Below, one piece after another: positions 1 to 6,844 of a stretch of DNA of 7,990 bases. Made by a program: the position numbers and the translations under genes. Source of the stretch: Microbacteriaceae bacterium (GTDB lineage Bacteria > Actinomycetota > Actinomycetes > Actinomycetales > Microbacteriaceae); assembly GCA_012511645.1 (NCBI GenBank), contig JAAZFP010000164.1, forward strand, positions 1 to 7,990. The letters are read 5' to 3'. The notes under the pieces are model-generated. The model was not told where the DNA came from. It searched no databases and saw nothing but the letters and a program-made list of their open reading frames with translations. Each line of letters begins with the position of its first letter. Within the stretch, counting starts at the first letter, position 1.

Positions 1-521
1 GCCGCATCCAATGCTGTCCTGGCGTGGCTTGGCGGCGGAAGCTTAGCGGTGGGAGGCGGAGGGATGGCCGCCGGAGCTGTCGTCCTGACAGGAATCACCG
101 TGGGCGCGCCAGCAGGGGTGACACTGCTTGCTGCGGGCATCCTGGTATCAACTCATTACGCGAAGAAACTCACCGAGGCGAAGACTTACCAAAGGAAGCC
201 GCACTGGCAGTCGTCAGCTTGCAAAGCGCCTGGATCGTCATGGATGGAATCGCAGCCCGTATCGATGAGCTTTCCACGGTGACCGAAGAACTACGTCAGC
301 GACTGATCCCTCTACTCACCGAGTTAGAAGCTCTTGTCCCTGTGTTTGACGCGGAAAACTCCGATCATGCTGGATTATTCAACCAGTGTGGCCTGCTCGT
401 CAAGGCGATGGTAGAGCTCGCCCAGGTACCGCTCTTCGGCGATGACGGCGAGCTTTCCGACGAGAGCCTGTCAGTCAGCCTTCGCATTAAAACAGTATTG
501 AACACGGAAATGGAACAATGA
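1..521 (+). pseudogene. Frameshifted, left-truncated gene: glycine-rich membrane-type protein with helical C-terminal domain
   Basis: I do not recognise a named family. Frame 1 is open from the window edge and encodes a glycine/alanine-rich hydrophobic stretch (about residues 5-50; WLGGGSLAVGGGGMAAG followed by alternating Gly/Ala/Val), which looks like a glycine-zipper transmembrane hairpin, then a charged helix start (AKKLTEAKTYQ). That frame would run into unlike sequence and stop at 282. From about 192 the plausible protein continues in frame 3 to the TGA at 519-521: an amphipathic helical domain (SAWIVMDGIAARIDELSTV onward, about 105 residues). The frame-3 sequence before about 180 is Arg/Cys/Gly-rich and looks like an out-of-frame shadow. 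One extra A in the AAA at 191-193 would join the halves as TYQ-K-EAALAVV, so a one-base loss (real mutation, polymorphic run or sequencing error) explains the break. The stop overlaps the next start by ATGA, which suggests a translationally coupled pair. If annotated as an intact ORF it would be 24-521, but that N-terminus is doubtful. Confidence 0.6.
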
Positions 522-1150
522 ACGCGAATTTCAAACGAGTGGCATCTGTGCTGTACTCACAGTTCGGAGATCAAGGGCTCACCTGGGTGCAACAGCAAGT
601 TGAGGAATTCCTCGACACGACACCTCAAAGTAACCGCAGCACAGAATCTGATGCGGCAGAGTCAGAAGACTCGCAAGGTTCTTTATCCGACGACGACGCA
701 AACATCTATGACGATGCCAATGGCTTCTCTGCAAGGATCGAACACACCGTTGAAAACGTAGCATTCGAAGCAATCGTTTCTCCCGAACAGGTCGTCGACG
801 CGGTCATGAACTTAGTCACGATCGCGGGTGAGGTGCGCAAGTTTGAGGAAGCTCAGGTGACGAAACGGATTGGAATCGCGGCGGAGCGCGACATCGCCAT
901 CACGCAGATCAGGGCTCAGCAGGAGCTCTTGCAAGAATATCTGGCACGGTCGTTCGACGAGCGATCGGAGAACTTCACAAAGCTCTTTGCGGTCGTTGAT
1001 GAAGCTCTCGAGGCCCACAACATGACCGCGCTAGCGCTGGGTCTTGAATCAGTAGTGAAGCTCGCCGCTTCATCACCCTTTCAAGACCTCCGCACCGTTG
1101 AAGAAACCTCGGCTGCACTCTCGAACCCAAACCATCAATGGGACTTTTGA
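518..1150 (+). CDS. Hypothetical acidic, helical (coiled-coil) protein, 210 aa
   Basis: Function unknown. The ATG overlaps the stop of the preceding gene (ATGA, 518-521), with a weak purine-rich GGAA just upstream, so translation is probably coupled to that gene. Residues 1-35 form a short helical N-terminal segment (FKRVASVLYSQFGDQGLTWV). Residues 38-69 are a Ser/Asp/Glu-rich, probably disordered acidic linker. Residues 75-190 are almost entirely helical and charged, with a likely coiled coil at about 100-150 (EVRKFEEAQVTKRIGIAAE, then LLQEYLARSFDERSENFTKLF), and the C-terminus is NPNHQWDF. There is no signal peptide, membrane segment or catalytic motif. I have a general memory of hypothetical proteins with this long-helix architecture beside glycine-zipper membrane proteins, but cannot name them. 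The region is lower in GC (about 48-55% in sampled lines) than the genes to the right, which is compatible with horizontal acquisition. It is more likely a structural or scaffold partner than an enzyme. Confidence 0.75.
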   Translation: MNANFKRVASVLYSQFGDQGLTWVQQQVEEFLDTTPQSNRSTESDAAESEDSQGSLSDDDANIYDDANGFSARIEHTVENVAFEAIVSPEQVVDAVMNLVTIAGEVRKFEEAQVTKRIGIAAERDIAITQIRAQQELLQEYLARSFDERSENFTKLFAVVDEALEAHNMTALALGLESVVKLAASSPFQDLRTVEETSAALSNPNHQWDF

Positions 1151-1285
1151 TTCCGTCTCTACCATCAACATTTGATAGGGCCCCAGGACCGCAACTGCCC
1201 TCTACGCAGTGCGCGGCCGGCGGTCGGCGACATCACGGCGCAAGCATCGGCACACCACAGACAGCCGCTATTCTCCGATCCACCG

Positions 1286-1291
1286 TAGGAT
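1286..1291 (+). promoter_or_regulatory. TAGGAT box: ribosome binding site and/or -10 element of the HAD gene
   Basis: The hexamer TAGGAT ends 6 bases before the GTG at 1298. Its AGGA core (1287-1290) sits 7 bases from the start, a good Shine-Dalgarno position that supports choosing this GTG. The same hexamer fits an actinobacterial TANNNT -10 box, and transcription about 7 bases downstream would begin at the GTG, giving a leaderless mRNA. No TTGACA-like -35 is evident 16-18 bases upstream. The rest of the 1151-1297 spacer shows only a weak 5-bp hairpin (ACTGC/GCAGT) and no convincing terminator. Confidence 0.4.
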
Positions 1292-1297
1292 GCTTAT

Positions 1298-2047
1298 GTG
1301 ACTCTTCCTGCGCTTGTTGCTTTTGATCTTGATGACACCCTCGCCCCCTCGAAGTCTCCGGTTCACCCGCGCATGCTCGAGGTATTTTCTCGCCTGCTCG
1401 ACCGCACCACCGTCGCAGTGATCTCGGGCGGCAACTTTGAGCAGTTTGAAGCGCAGCTCGTGTCGCGCCTCGGTGAGGTCAATGAGCGCGCACTCGAGCG
1501 GCTCCACCTACTGCCCACCTGCGGCACTCGATATGAAAGGCGAGAGAATGGCGCGTGGAACACGATCTACCAAGAGCACCTGAGCGAAGACCAGCGCGAT
1601 GCCGCGCTGACTGCGCTGCGTGAAGAGGCAGAGCGGCTTGGTCTCTGGGAAGTAGAGACCTGGGGCGAGATCCTCGAAGATCGCGGATCACAGGTGACCT
1701 TCTCGGCACTTGGCCAGAGCGCCCCGGTCGATGTGAAGCACGCATGGGATCCTGACGGCGCAAAGAAGAATGCGCTCCGCGCCGCGGTTGCCGAGCGCTT
1801 GCCTGACCTCGAGGTGCGCAGTGGCGGATCAACCTCGGTCGACATCACCCGCAAGGGCATCGACAAGGCTTACGGCATGCGCAAACTTGAGGCGCACACG
1901 GGCATCGCGCTCGACGACATGCTGTTCGTCGGCGATCGCCTTGACCCCGAGGGCAACGACTACCCGGTGAAGGCCATGGGAGTTCGCTGCCACGCGGTCG
2001 GCGGCTGGGAAGACACCGTCGACTTTCTCGAGGATCTGCTCAGCTAA
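1298..2047 (+). CDS. HAD-superfamily hydrolase, class IIB (phosphomannomutase/Cof-like phosphatase), 249 aa
   Basis: Predicted cytoplasmic Mg-dependent phosphohydrolase. The HAD motifs are present in order: motif I FDLDDT at residues 9-14 (nucleophile D10, acid/base D12), motif II ISGG at 42-45 (S43), motif III lysine in RKGIDKAYG (K186 or K190), and motif IV VGDRLDPEGND at 211-221 with acidic metal ligands. About residues 80-185 between motifs II and III form the C2-type cap expected for subclass IIB. The overall pattern, including GNDYPVK and the GSQVTFSALGQ cap segment, resembles eukaryotic-type phosphomannomutases and sugar-phosphate phosphatases. The true substrate cannot be read from the sequence. 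The start is GTG, supported by AGGA at 7 bases; the ATG at 1296 is in another frame. Length is normal for the class. It stands alone, and its TAA overlaps the TAG of the opposing ABC permease gene, so there is no room for a terminator between them. Confidence 0.88.
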   Translation: MTLPALVAFDLDDTLAPSKSPVHPRMLEVFSRLLDRTTVAVISGGNFEQFEAQLVSRLGEVNERALERLHLLPTCGTRYERRENGAWNTIYQEHLSEDQRDAALTALREEAERLGLWEVETWGEILEDRGSQVTFSALGQSAPVDVKHAWDPDGAKKNALRAAVAERLPDLEVRSGGSTSVDITRKGIDKAYGMRKLEAHTGIALDDMLFVGDRLDPEGNDYPVKAMGVRCHAVGGWEDTVDFLEDLLS

Positions 2048-2988
2048 CGCTGCCCCCGCATATACGGCACCGTCAGCGCCGGAGGCAGTGACGATCTGCC
2101 ACCAAACACCGTCAGCGCGATCATCACCACGATGAACGGGATGATCGAAATCAGGTCAGTCGGCAGGTGCACCGCGGTGAGCTGCAGCGCGGTTGCGGTT
2201 GCGGTGATGCACCCGTACAGAAGCGCGATCAGCGAGACCCAGAAAACGCGACCTCGGCCGAGCATCGCCACCACAATTGCGAGAAACCCGAGACCGTGCG
2301 TCATGCCCGGCGTGAACGTGCCGGCTGCGACAAGGGCCAGGTATGCACCGCCGAGACCTGCACACGCACCACCGGTCAGCACTGCGAGTGAGCGAATGCG
2401 GGTGACGTTGCCACCCATCGCGTCAAGCGACTCTGGTCGCTGACCTGCGGCGCGCAACCGCAAGCCCGGCATCGTGCGATGCAACCACAGGCCCGTCACC
2501 ACGACCAGTGCGATCGCGACGAAGAAGACTCCCGGTTGGCCGAACAACACCGGCCCCGTTATTGGTAATTCCGAGAACGGGGGGCCAAAGAGCGACGGAG
2601 GAGCACCGAGACGCGGCCGAGTGTCTGCAAAGTGCAGGTCATACAGCAAACTGCTGATGCCGGTGCCCGCAAGCGTGATACCGATGCCGACGACAATCTG
2701 GTTCATGCGAAGCCACACCGCCAGCACCACCATGAGGCCCGAGAGCGCACAGCCCGCCGCGGCCCCAGCGAGAAACCCGAACCAGAACTGCCCCGTTGCG
2801 AGGGTCACGGCGAACGCCGCGTAGCCACCGATGAGCAGCAGCCCCTCGAGGCCGATGTTGAGCACGCCCGATTGCTCACCGATCGTCTCACCGGTGGCCG
2901 CGAGCAGCAACGGCATCGCACTGGCAAGTGCGGCGAGCACGAACGCGACGAGCAGCGCATCACTCATCATGGTCTGGAGCATCATCAT
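2044..2988 (-). CDS. BMP-family ABC transporter permease 2 (NupC/YufQ-like), 314 aa
   Basis: Inner-membrane channel subunit of a BMP-type (nucleoside-class) ABC importer of the branched-chain amino acid permease superfamily. It has about eight to ten hydrophobic segments (for example residues 10-32, 48-66, 70-95, 98-115, 153-170, 200-225, 235-265, 280-296). The family hallmark GVLNIGLEGLLLIGGY lies at 41-56, followed by the NQIVVGIGITLAGTG segment at 96-110 and the cytoplasmic loop with ESLDAMGGNVTRIR at 186-199, which contacts the ATPase. The ATG at 2988 overlaps the stop of permease 1 (ATGA). Three ATG codons lie in tandem (2988, 2985, 2982) with two more at residues 7-8. A GGGGGA lies 5, 8 and 11 bases before the first three, so the exact N-terminus is uncertain. 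It is the last gene of the operon and its TAG meets the convergent HAD stop. Confidence 0.92.
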   Translation of the reverse strand: MMMLQTMMSDALLVAFVLAALASAMPLLLAATGETIGEQSGVLNIGLEGLLLIGGYAAFAVTLATGQFWFGFLAGAAAGCALSGLMVVLAVWLRMNQIVVGIGITLAGTGISSLLYDLHFADTRPRLGAPPSLFGPPFSELPITGPVLFGQPGVFFVAIALVVVTGLWLHRTMPGLRLRAAGQRPESLDAMGGNVTRIRSLAVLTGGACAGLGGAYLALVAAGTFTPGMTHGLGFLAIVVAMLGRGRVFWVSLIALLYGCITATATALQLTAVHLPTDLISIIPFIVVMIALTVFGGRSSLPPALTVPYMRGQR

Positions 2989-4052
2989 CGCGCTCCCCCA
3001 AACAGGCCTCGCGGCAGGTAGCTCACTCCGAGGCGCAACTTCGTACCGAGCACTTCAATCAGCAGCATGAAGACCAGCACGAGGGCAACGAGCACGAGCA
3101 GCACATCGACCGAGATCCCCGCCCGGCCCGCAGCAATGGTCCCGCCGGTCGCGAGCACGGCGTACACGCCTACGAGCGGCACCGAAGCGATCGGGCTCAA
3201 TCGTGCGAGAAACACGAACGGCAAGATTTTGTCACCATAACCAGGGTTCCAGCCGGCGCGCATGTAGCCCCATTGGCCCAGCATGTCGACCGCTGCGGCG
3301 AGCGCGAACAACCCACCCGAGATGAGAAAAATGGCAATCGTCATGCCTCGAACGTTGATGCCGGCGTGCAGCGCCGCTGCCGGGTTCGCTCCCATCACAT
3401 CAACGCGCAGACCGAATGCGGTGTGATTGAGCATCAGCTGCACCACGACAACGGCGACGAGCGCCAGCACGAGCCCGACGTGCACGCGGGTGCCGGGCAC
3501 GAATGGGAGCATGTTCGCGAGGTCGAGCACCCTCGTTTGCGGCACTGAGACCGCCGGGTCTTGCCACGGCCCACGCACGAGGAGATTGGCAACACCCATG
3601 GCGATAAATGACATCATGAGACTCGTCACCACCTCATTGGTGCCGCGCCACACCTTGAGCAACGCGGGGACGAACCCCAGCAGGGCGCCGACCGACGCTG
3701 CGGCAACCAGTGCGATCACGAGCGCAAGACCAAATGGCAGCGAGGCAAAGAGTGCGGGACTGATGCCGGCGGTCACGGCTGCGGCGAGCAGAAATGAGCC
3801 AGAGTATCCGAGGTTCCACAGCTGGGCGCGAAACGCGACGATGAGGCCGAGCGCAACGAGCAGCAGGGGCGCCATTGCTGCGAGCGTGTGCTGCCATCCG
3901 TCGCCCAGAAGGCCGAGCGTCACGACGTCCCGGTAAAAGGCGAGCGGGTCTGCGCCGAGCACCGCAAGCACGACGGCGCCGGCCAGGAGCGCGAGCACAA
4001 TTGGGGCCACGGTGCGCAGCAGCACGTCGGCAATTCGAGACCAGAGGTTCAT
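2985..4052 (-). CDS. BMP-family ABC transporter permease 1 (NupB/YufP-like), 355 aa
   Basis: First membrane channel subunit of the BMP-type importer, pairing with permease 2. Hydrophobic helices cover most of the length: about residues 12-32, 57-74, 85-95, 104-131, 142-158, 190-207, 237-257, 276-306 and 315-335. Family motifs are visible: AFRAQLWNLGYSGSFLLAA (73-91), matching the usual FR.GL.NIG..GQ segment but with Tyr and Ser where Ala/Glu and Gln are common; GTNEVVTSLMMSFIA (137-151); and the coupling-helix region VMGANPAAALHAGI (219-232). Its start codon overlaps the ATPase stop (ATGA, 4052-4049) and its stop overlaps the start of permease 2 in the same way. A GGGGG-rich stretch just upstream may serve as ribosome binding site. 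Both permeases are intact and close to typical family lengths. Confidence 0.92.
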   Translation of the reverse strand: MNLWSRIADVLLRTVAPIVLALLAGAVVLAVLGADPLAFYRDVVTLGLLGDGWQHTLAAMAPLLLVALGLIVAFRAQLWNLGYSGSFLLAAAVTAGISPALFASLPFGLALVIALVAAASVGALLGFVPALLKVWRGTNEVVTSLMMSFIAMGVANLLVRGPWQDPAVSVPQTRVLDLANMLPFVPGTRVHVGLVLALVAVVVVQLMLNHTAFGLRVDVMGANPAAALHAGINVRGMTIAIFLISGGLFALAAAVDMLGQWGYMRAGWNPGYGDKILPFVFLARLSPIASVPLVGVYAVLATGGTIAAGRAGISVDVLLVLVALVLVFMLLIEVLGTKLRLGVSYLPRGLFGGAR

Positions 4053-5701
4053 GCCACCACCCCCGCGATGCGCGACGCGATGCGGTCGCGTGAGCGCTCA
4101 TCGACACTGGTCAGCTCATCGCTCACCTGGCCGCTCGACATCACCACGATTCGGTCTGACAGCTGCACGAGCTCATCGAGATCCTGCGAAATAACCACCA
4201 CCGCCGTGCCAAATGCTGCCAGGCGGCGCAGTTCGGCCCGAATGCGCTGGGTGGTGTGCAGGTCAAGTCCGTGAGTGGGTTGGCTGCACACGAGCAGTCG
4301 TGGTGCGCGCATCGTTTCACGGGCGAGCAGGAGCTTCTGCAGATTGCCACCTGAGAGCGTGCCTGCCCGCACCGCTGGATCGTCGGGGCGGATGTCTGCC
4401 TCTTCAATCAGCGACTGAGCATGCATACGAACCGCAGCGCGCTGCAGCCGGCCCCGCCGCCAAAATGGCTGCTGCCCAATCTGCTTTGCGATGGCGTTGA
4501 TCTCGACACTCATGGAGGCGATGGTGCCCTCACCCAGCCGGTCGTCGGTGACATACGCAATGCCGAGACGCTGGCGCTCTGCGACAGAGAGTTTGGTCAC
4601 TGGTGCGCCGTCAAAGACGAGCTGCCCGCTCTCGCAGGCAATTTCTCCGGCAATGACTCGAGCCAGATCTCGCTGGCCGTGACCGTCAATGCCGGCAATC
4701 CCCAGCACCTCTGCCTGGCGAACCTCGAGGGAGAAATCAACGAGGGGTTGGCGCCCCACGGCTGCCGCAGTGCTCACCTGCGTGAGACGCAGCAGCGCTG
4801 GTCGCGTCGTCAATTGCGACGGCCGTTCGGGATCCGGTGCTGTGTCATGAGCTGGCTGGGAACCAGGTTCGTGCGACAGTGTCTCGGGCGGTGCGCCGAA
4901 CATCGAGGTGACGATTCTCTGCCGCAGTCTCTCACCCTCCGAGCTCTCGCCCGAAACGTGTGCCCCGGTGTCGCGACGCAGGTCAAGCTCATCAACCACT
5001 CTGCCTGAGCGCAGCACGGTCACCCGATCAGCGATGCGCAGCACCTCATCAAGCTTGTGCGTCACACAGACCACTGCCCCACCGTCAGAGGCGTGCTGGG
5101 TGATCCTCGAAAACAGATCGTCAATCTCATGCGCGGCGAGGAGTGCTGTCGGCTCATCGAGCACGAGCACCGAGGGCTGGTCTGCGAAGGCGAGTTCGCT
5201 CTCAAGCAGTTGCCGCTCGCCCAAACCGAGTTCGCCGACGAGAGTCTCGGGCCCAGGACCGAACGCACCCCGTGCCCGCAGTTGTGAGAGCAAGAGCTCA
5301 CTGCGACGCAGGGCGGCCCGATGTCCCCCGCGGTGTCCGCCCCTTCTCCCAGCGCCAAGCATCAGGTTCTCCAGAATCGACAGCGTCGGCACCAGCATGG
5401 AGTGCTGATACACGACCCGAATGCCGAGGCCCCGTGACACCGCAGGTGTGCGAATCGCGGTGGGTGCTCCGCGCACTACTATCGCACCCGTATCGGGTTG
5501 CTGCATGCCGGCAAGCATCGCGATGAGGGTTGACTTGCCAGCACCATTCTCGCCAAGCACGCAGTGCACCTCGCCCGCACGCACATCGAGACTCACCCCG
5601 TCGAGGGCGGTCACCGCACCGAAGCGCCGACCCACCTCATGCAGCCGCACAAGCGGCGCGTCCCCCTCCTGCTGCGGCACTGGCCGCCCGAGCGGCGACA
5701 A
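4049..5701 (-). CDS. BMP-family ABC transporter ATP-binding protein, two fused NBDs (NupA/YufO-like), 550 aa
   Basis: Energising subunit on the cytoplasmic face. NBD1: Walker A GENGAGKST at 50-58, Q-loop around VVYQH 96-100, Walker B VLVLDEPTA 178-186, H-loop T214-H215. Its signature is degenerate (LGLGERQ, 158-164). NBD2 (about 303-545): its Walker A is degenerate (GIDGHGQRD, no Lys), the signature is intact (LSGGNLQK 449-456), Walker B ends SQPTHGLD with Gln for the catalytic Glu, and the H-loop His is replaced (SQD, 505-507). Pairing NBD1 Walker A with the NBD2 signature gives one canonical ATP site and one degenerate site, as in RbsA/BMP-type ATPases. There is a basic GGHRGGHR insert at 121-128 and a long Pro/Ser-rich linker at about 270-303. 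The start given is TTG, 3 bases after bmpA. A GTG at 5650 is also plausible, being 12 bases after AGGAGGGG (5670-5663), and would give 533 aa starting right at the NBD fold. Confidence 0.92.
   Translation of the reverse strand: MSPLGRPVPQQEGDAPLVRLHEVGRRFGAVTALDGVSLDVRAGEVHCVLGENGAGKSTLIAMLAGMQQPDTGAIVVRGAPTAIRTPAVSRGLGIRVVYQHSMLVPTLSILENLMLGAGRRGGHRGGHRAALRRSELLLSQLRARGAFGPGPETLVGELGLGERQLLESELAFADQPSVLVLDEPTALLAAHEIDDLFSRITQHASDGGAVVCVTHKLDEVLRIADRVTVLRSGRVVDELDLRRDTGAHVSGESSEGERLRQRIVTSMFGAPPETLSHEPGSQPAHDTAPDPERPSQLTTRPALLRLTQVSTAAAVGRQPLVDFSLEVRQAEVLGIAGIDGHGQRDLARVIAGEIACESGQLVFDGAPVTKLSVAERQRLGIAYVTDDRLGEGTIASMSVEINAIAKQIGQQPFWRRGRLQRAAVRMHAQSLIEEADIRPDDPAVRAGTLSGGNLQKLLLARETMRAPRLLVCSQPTHGLDLHTTQRIRAELRRLAAFGTAVVVISQDLDELVQLSDRIVVMSSGQVSDELTSVDERSRDRIASRIAGVVA
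5661..5670 (-). promoter_or_regulatory. Strong Shine-Dalgarno-like AGGAGGGGGA inside the annotated ATPase N-terminus
   Basis: On the minus strand an AGGAGGGG run lies 12 bases before the GTG at 5650-5648 (residue 18 of the long form). The TTG at 5701 has only a weak GGGG upstream, in the end of bmpA. This argues that translation may begin at the internal GTG, where the protein would start MRLHEVGRRF, just before the NBD. A 12-base spacing is at the long end of normal, so the call is tentative. Confidence 0.35.
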
Positions 5702-5704
5702 CGG

Positions 5705-6820
5705 TTATGCCCCGCGCGAGTCGATGAGGGCCTGTACCGAATCCTTTGTGTCCGCGGTCACCACATCGATGCTGCCGTCGGTGATACCCGCCGACGCCGC
5801 CTGCACTGCCTCGGTCATTTCAGCGGTGAAGGCAGCTGACTCACGCAGGCTCAATCCTCCGTTTGCGACCGTCAGCTCATACCCGTGGGTGCCAAAGGTT
5901 CCCGCCTCAATATCGGTCACCGCTTGAATGTAGGTATCGGTGAAATCCCACAGCACGGTCGCAAACACCGTGTTCATGTCAGGGGCGATATCGCTCACGT
6001 CACCGATCGTCGCAATGTATGAGATCGAGTAGTCGGTTTGGGCGGTTTCGATGGCCTGCAGGTATCCCACGGTCGCTCCGTTACCCATGCCCATAATGAC
6101 ATCAGCACCAGCCGCGATGACCTGCTTCGTGGTCTGAGCCGCGCCCGCAGAGTCCGCATAGTTCGCGGGGCCGACATAGGCCATCACCACATCAATCGAA
6201 GGATCAACGCTGTACACGCCCTGCGCAAATCCGCCGGCCATGAGAAACCAGTTCAGGTTTTCTGCCGAAGCAACGATGCCAACGATCCCAGTTTCGGTCT
6301 GCATCGCTGCGGCGACCCCAGCGAGGTAGGCGCCCTGCTGCGGTGCCGGGATCGCCGTCGCGACGAGGCCCGGCACATTATTCTCGTAGTCCACCACGAG
6401 GGTGGGCACGCCGGTCTGCTGACCGACGCGGTGGCCTGCGGTATTAAACCCGCTGGCGTGCGCGATGATCAGGTCGACGTCACCGCCCGCGACCTGGGTC
6501 AGAATGCTCTCGGTGTTGTCGTAGCCGACATTCGTGTGCGCTTCGAGCTCGAGACCGAGTTGCTCCGCTGCGGCCTCTGCTGACAGCAGGCCTTGCTGGT
6601 TCCACCCGTGGTCTGATTCCTTCTCAGGCGTGACGATGGCGATTCGTTCAACGACCGCGGCGTCTGCCCCACCTGCTGAAGGCTCGGCAGGGGTCTCAGC
6701 GCCGCGACCGGCGCAGGCAGTCAGTGCAATGAGCCCTGCAACCGCGACAAGGGTGAGTACGCGCCCACGCACGGGGCGTCCACGACGAACGAACGGGGCT
6801 CGGGCCGATAGGTGTGACAT
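5705..6820 (-). CDS. BMP-family (Med/PnrA-like) substrate-binding lipoprotein, 371 aa
   Basis: Extracellular solute-binding protein that delivers substrate to the ABC importer. The N-terminus is a lipoprotein signal: Arg-rich residues 12-20, hydrophobic core 21-35 and lipobox LTAC with lipidated C36, followed by a Gly/Ala/Pro/Glu tether. The mature part shows the BMP fold: IAIVTPEKESDHGWNQQG (60-77), DLIIAHASGFN (116-126), VPTLVVD (138-144), QQGAYLAGVAAAM (161-173), the FLMAGGFAQGV segment (192-202), GADVIMGMGNG (238-248) and GDVSD (273-277). The family classically binds nucleosides (Treponema PnrA); the DHGWNQ segment here has Trp where PnrA-type proteins have SFN, so the ligand may differ. 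The ATG is backed by AGAGAGGT (6836-6829), 8 bases upstream. First gene of the four-gene operon; its stop is 3 bases before the ATPase TTG. Confidence 0.92.
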   Translation of the reverse strand: MSHLSARAPFVRRGRPVRGRVLTLVAVAGLIALTACAGRGAETPAEPSAGGADAAVVERIAIVTPEKESDHGWNQQGLLSAEAAAEQLGLELEAHTNVGYDNTESILTQVAGGDVDLIIAHASGFNTAGHRVGQQTGVPTLVVDYENNVPGLVATAIPAPQQGAYLAGVAAAMQTETGIVGIVASAENLNWFLMAGGFAQGVYSVDPSIDVVMAYVGPANYADSAGAAQTTKQVIAAGADVIMGMGNGATVGYLQAIETAQTDYSISYIATIGDVSDIAPDMNTVFATVLWDFTDTYIQAVTDIEAGTFGTHGYELTVANGGLSLRESAAFTAEMTEAVQAASAGITDGSIDVVTADTKDSVQALIDSRGA

Positions 6821-6828
6821 CGTGAGCG

Positions 6829-6836
6829 ACCTCTCT
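6829..6836 (-). promoter_or_regulatory. Ribosome binding site of the BMP lipoprotein gene
   Basis: AGAGAGGT on the minus strand ends 8 bases before the ATG at 6820. This is good spacing and supports that start codon over alternatives. Confidence 0.65.
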
Positions 6837-6844
6837 GCGGTGAG

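Noticed and set aside
24..180. N-terminus of the frame-3 reading of the first gene
   Set aside because: It is Arg/Gly/Cys-rich and overlaps a far more protein-like hydrophobic reading in frame 1, so it is probably not translated as such.
185..200. Programmed -1 ribosomal frameshift in the first gene
   Set aside because: The needed shift is -1, but no X XXY YYZ slippery heptamer lies in the right frame and no downstream pseudoknot is evident; a lost base is simpler.
1151..1297. Terminator or small gene between the left module and the HAD gene
   Set aside because: Only a 5-bp stem (ACTGC/GCAGT) and a GGGCCC palindrome are present, with no T-run and no supported ORF.
2066..2116. Direct repeat CACCGTCAGCGC in two copies
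   Set aside because: Both copies encode Ala-Leu-Thr-Val near the permease C-terminus in the same frame; there are only two copies and no array, so coincidence of coding is enough.
2928..3548. Long open + strand frame opposite the permease genes
   Set aside because: It is antisense to a clear permease with family motifs; the translation is Arg/His/Glu-rich with no fold-like pattern, a typical shadow of high-GC coding DNA.
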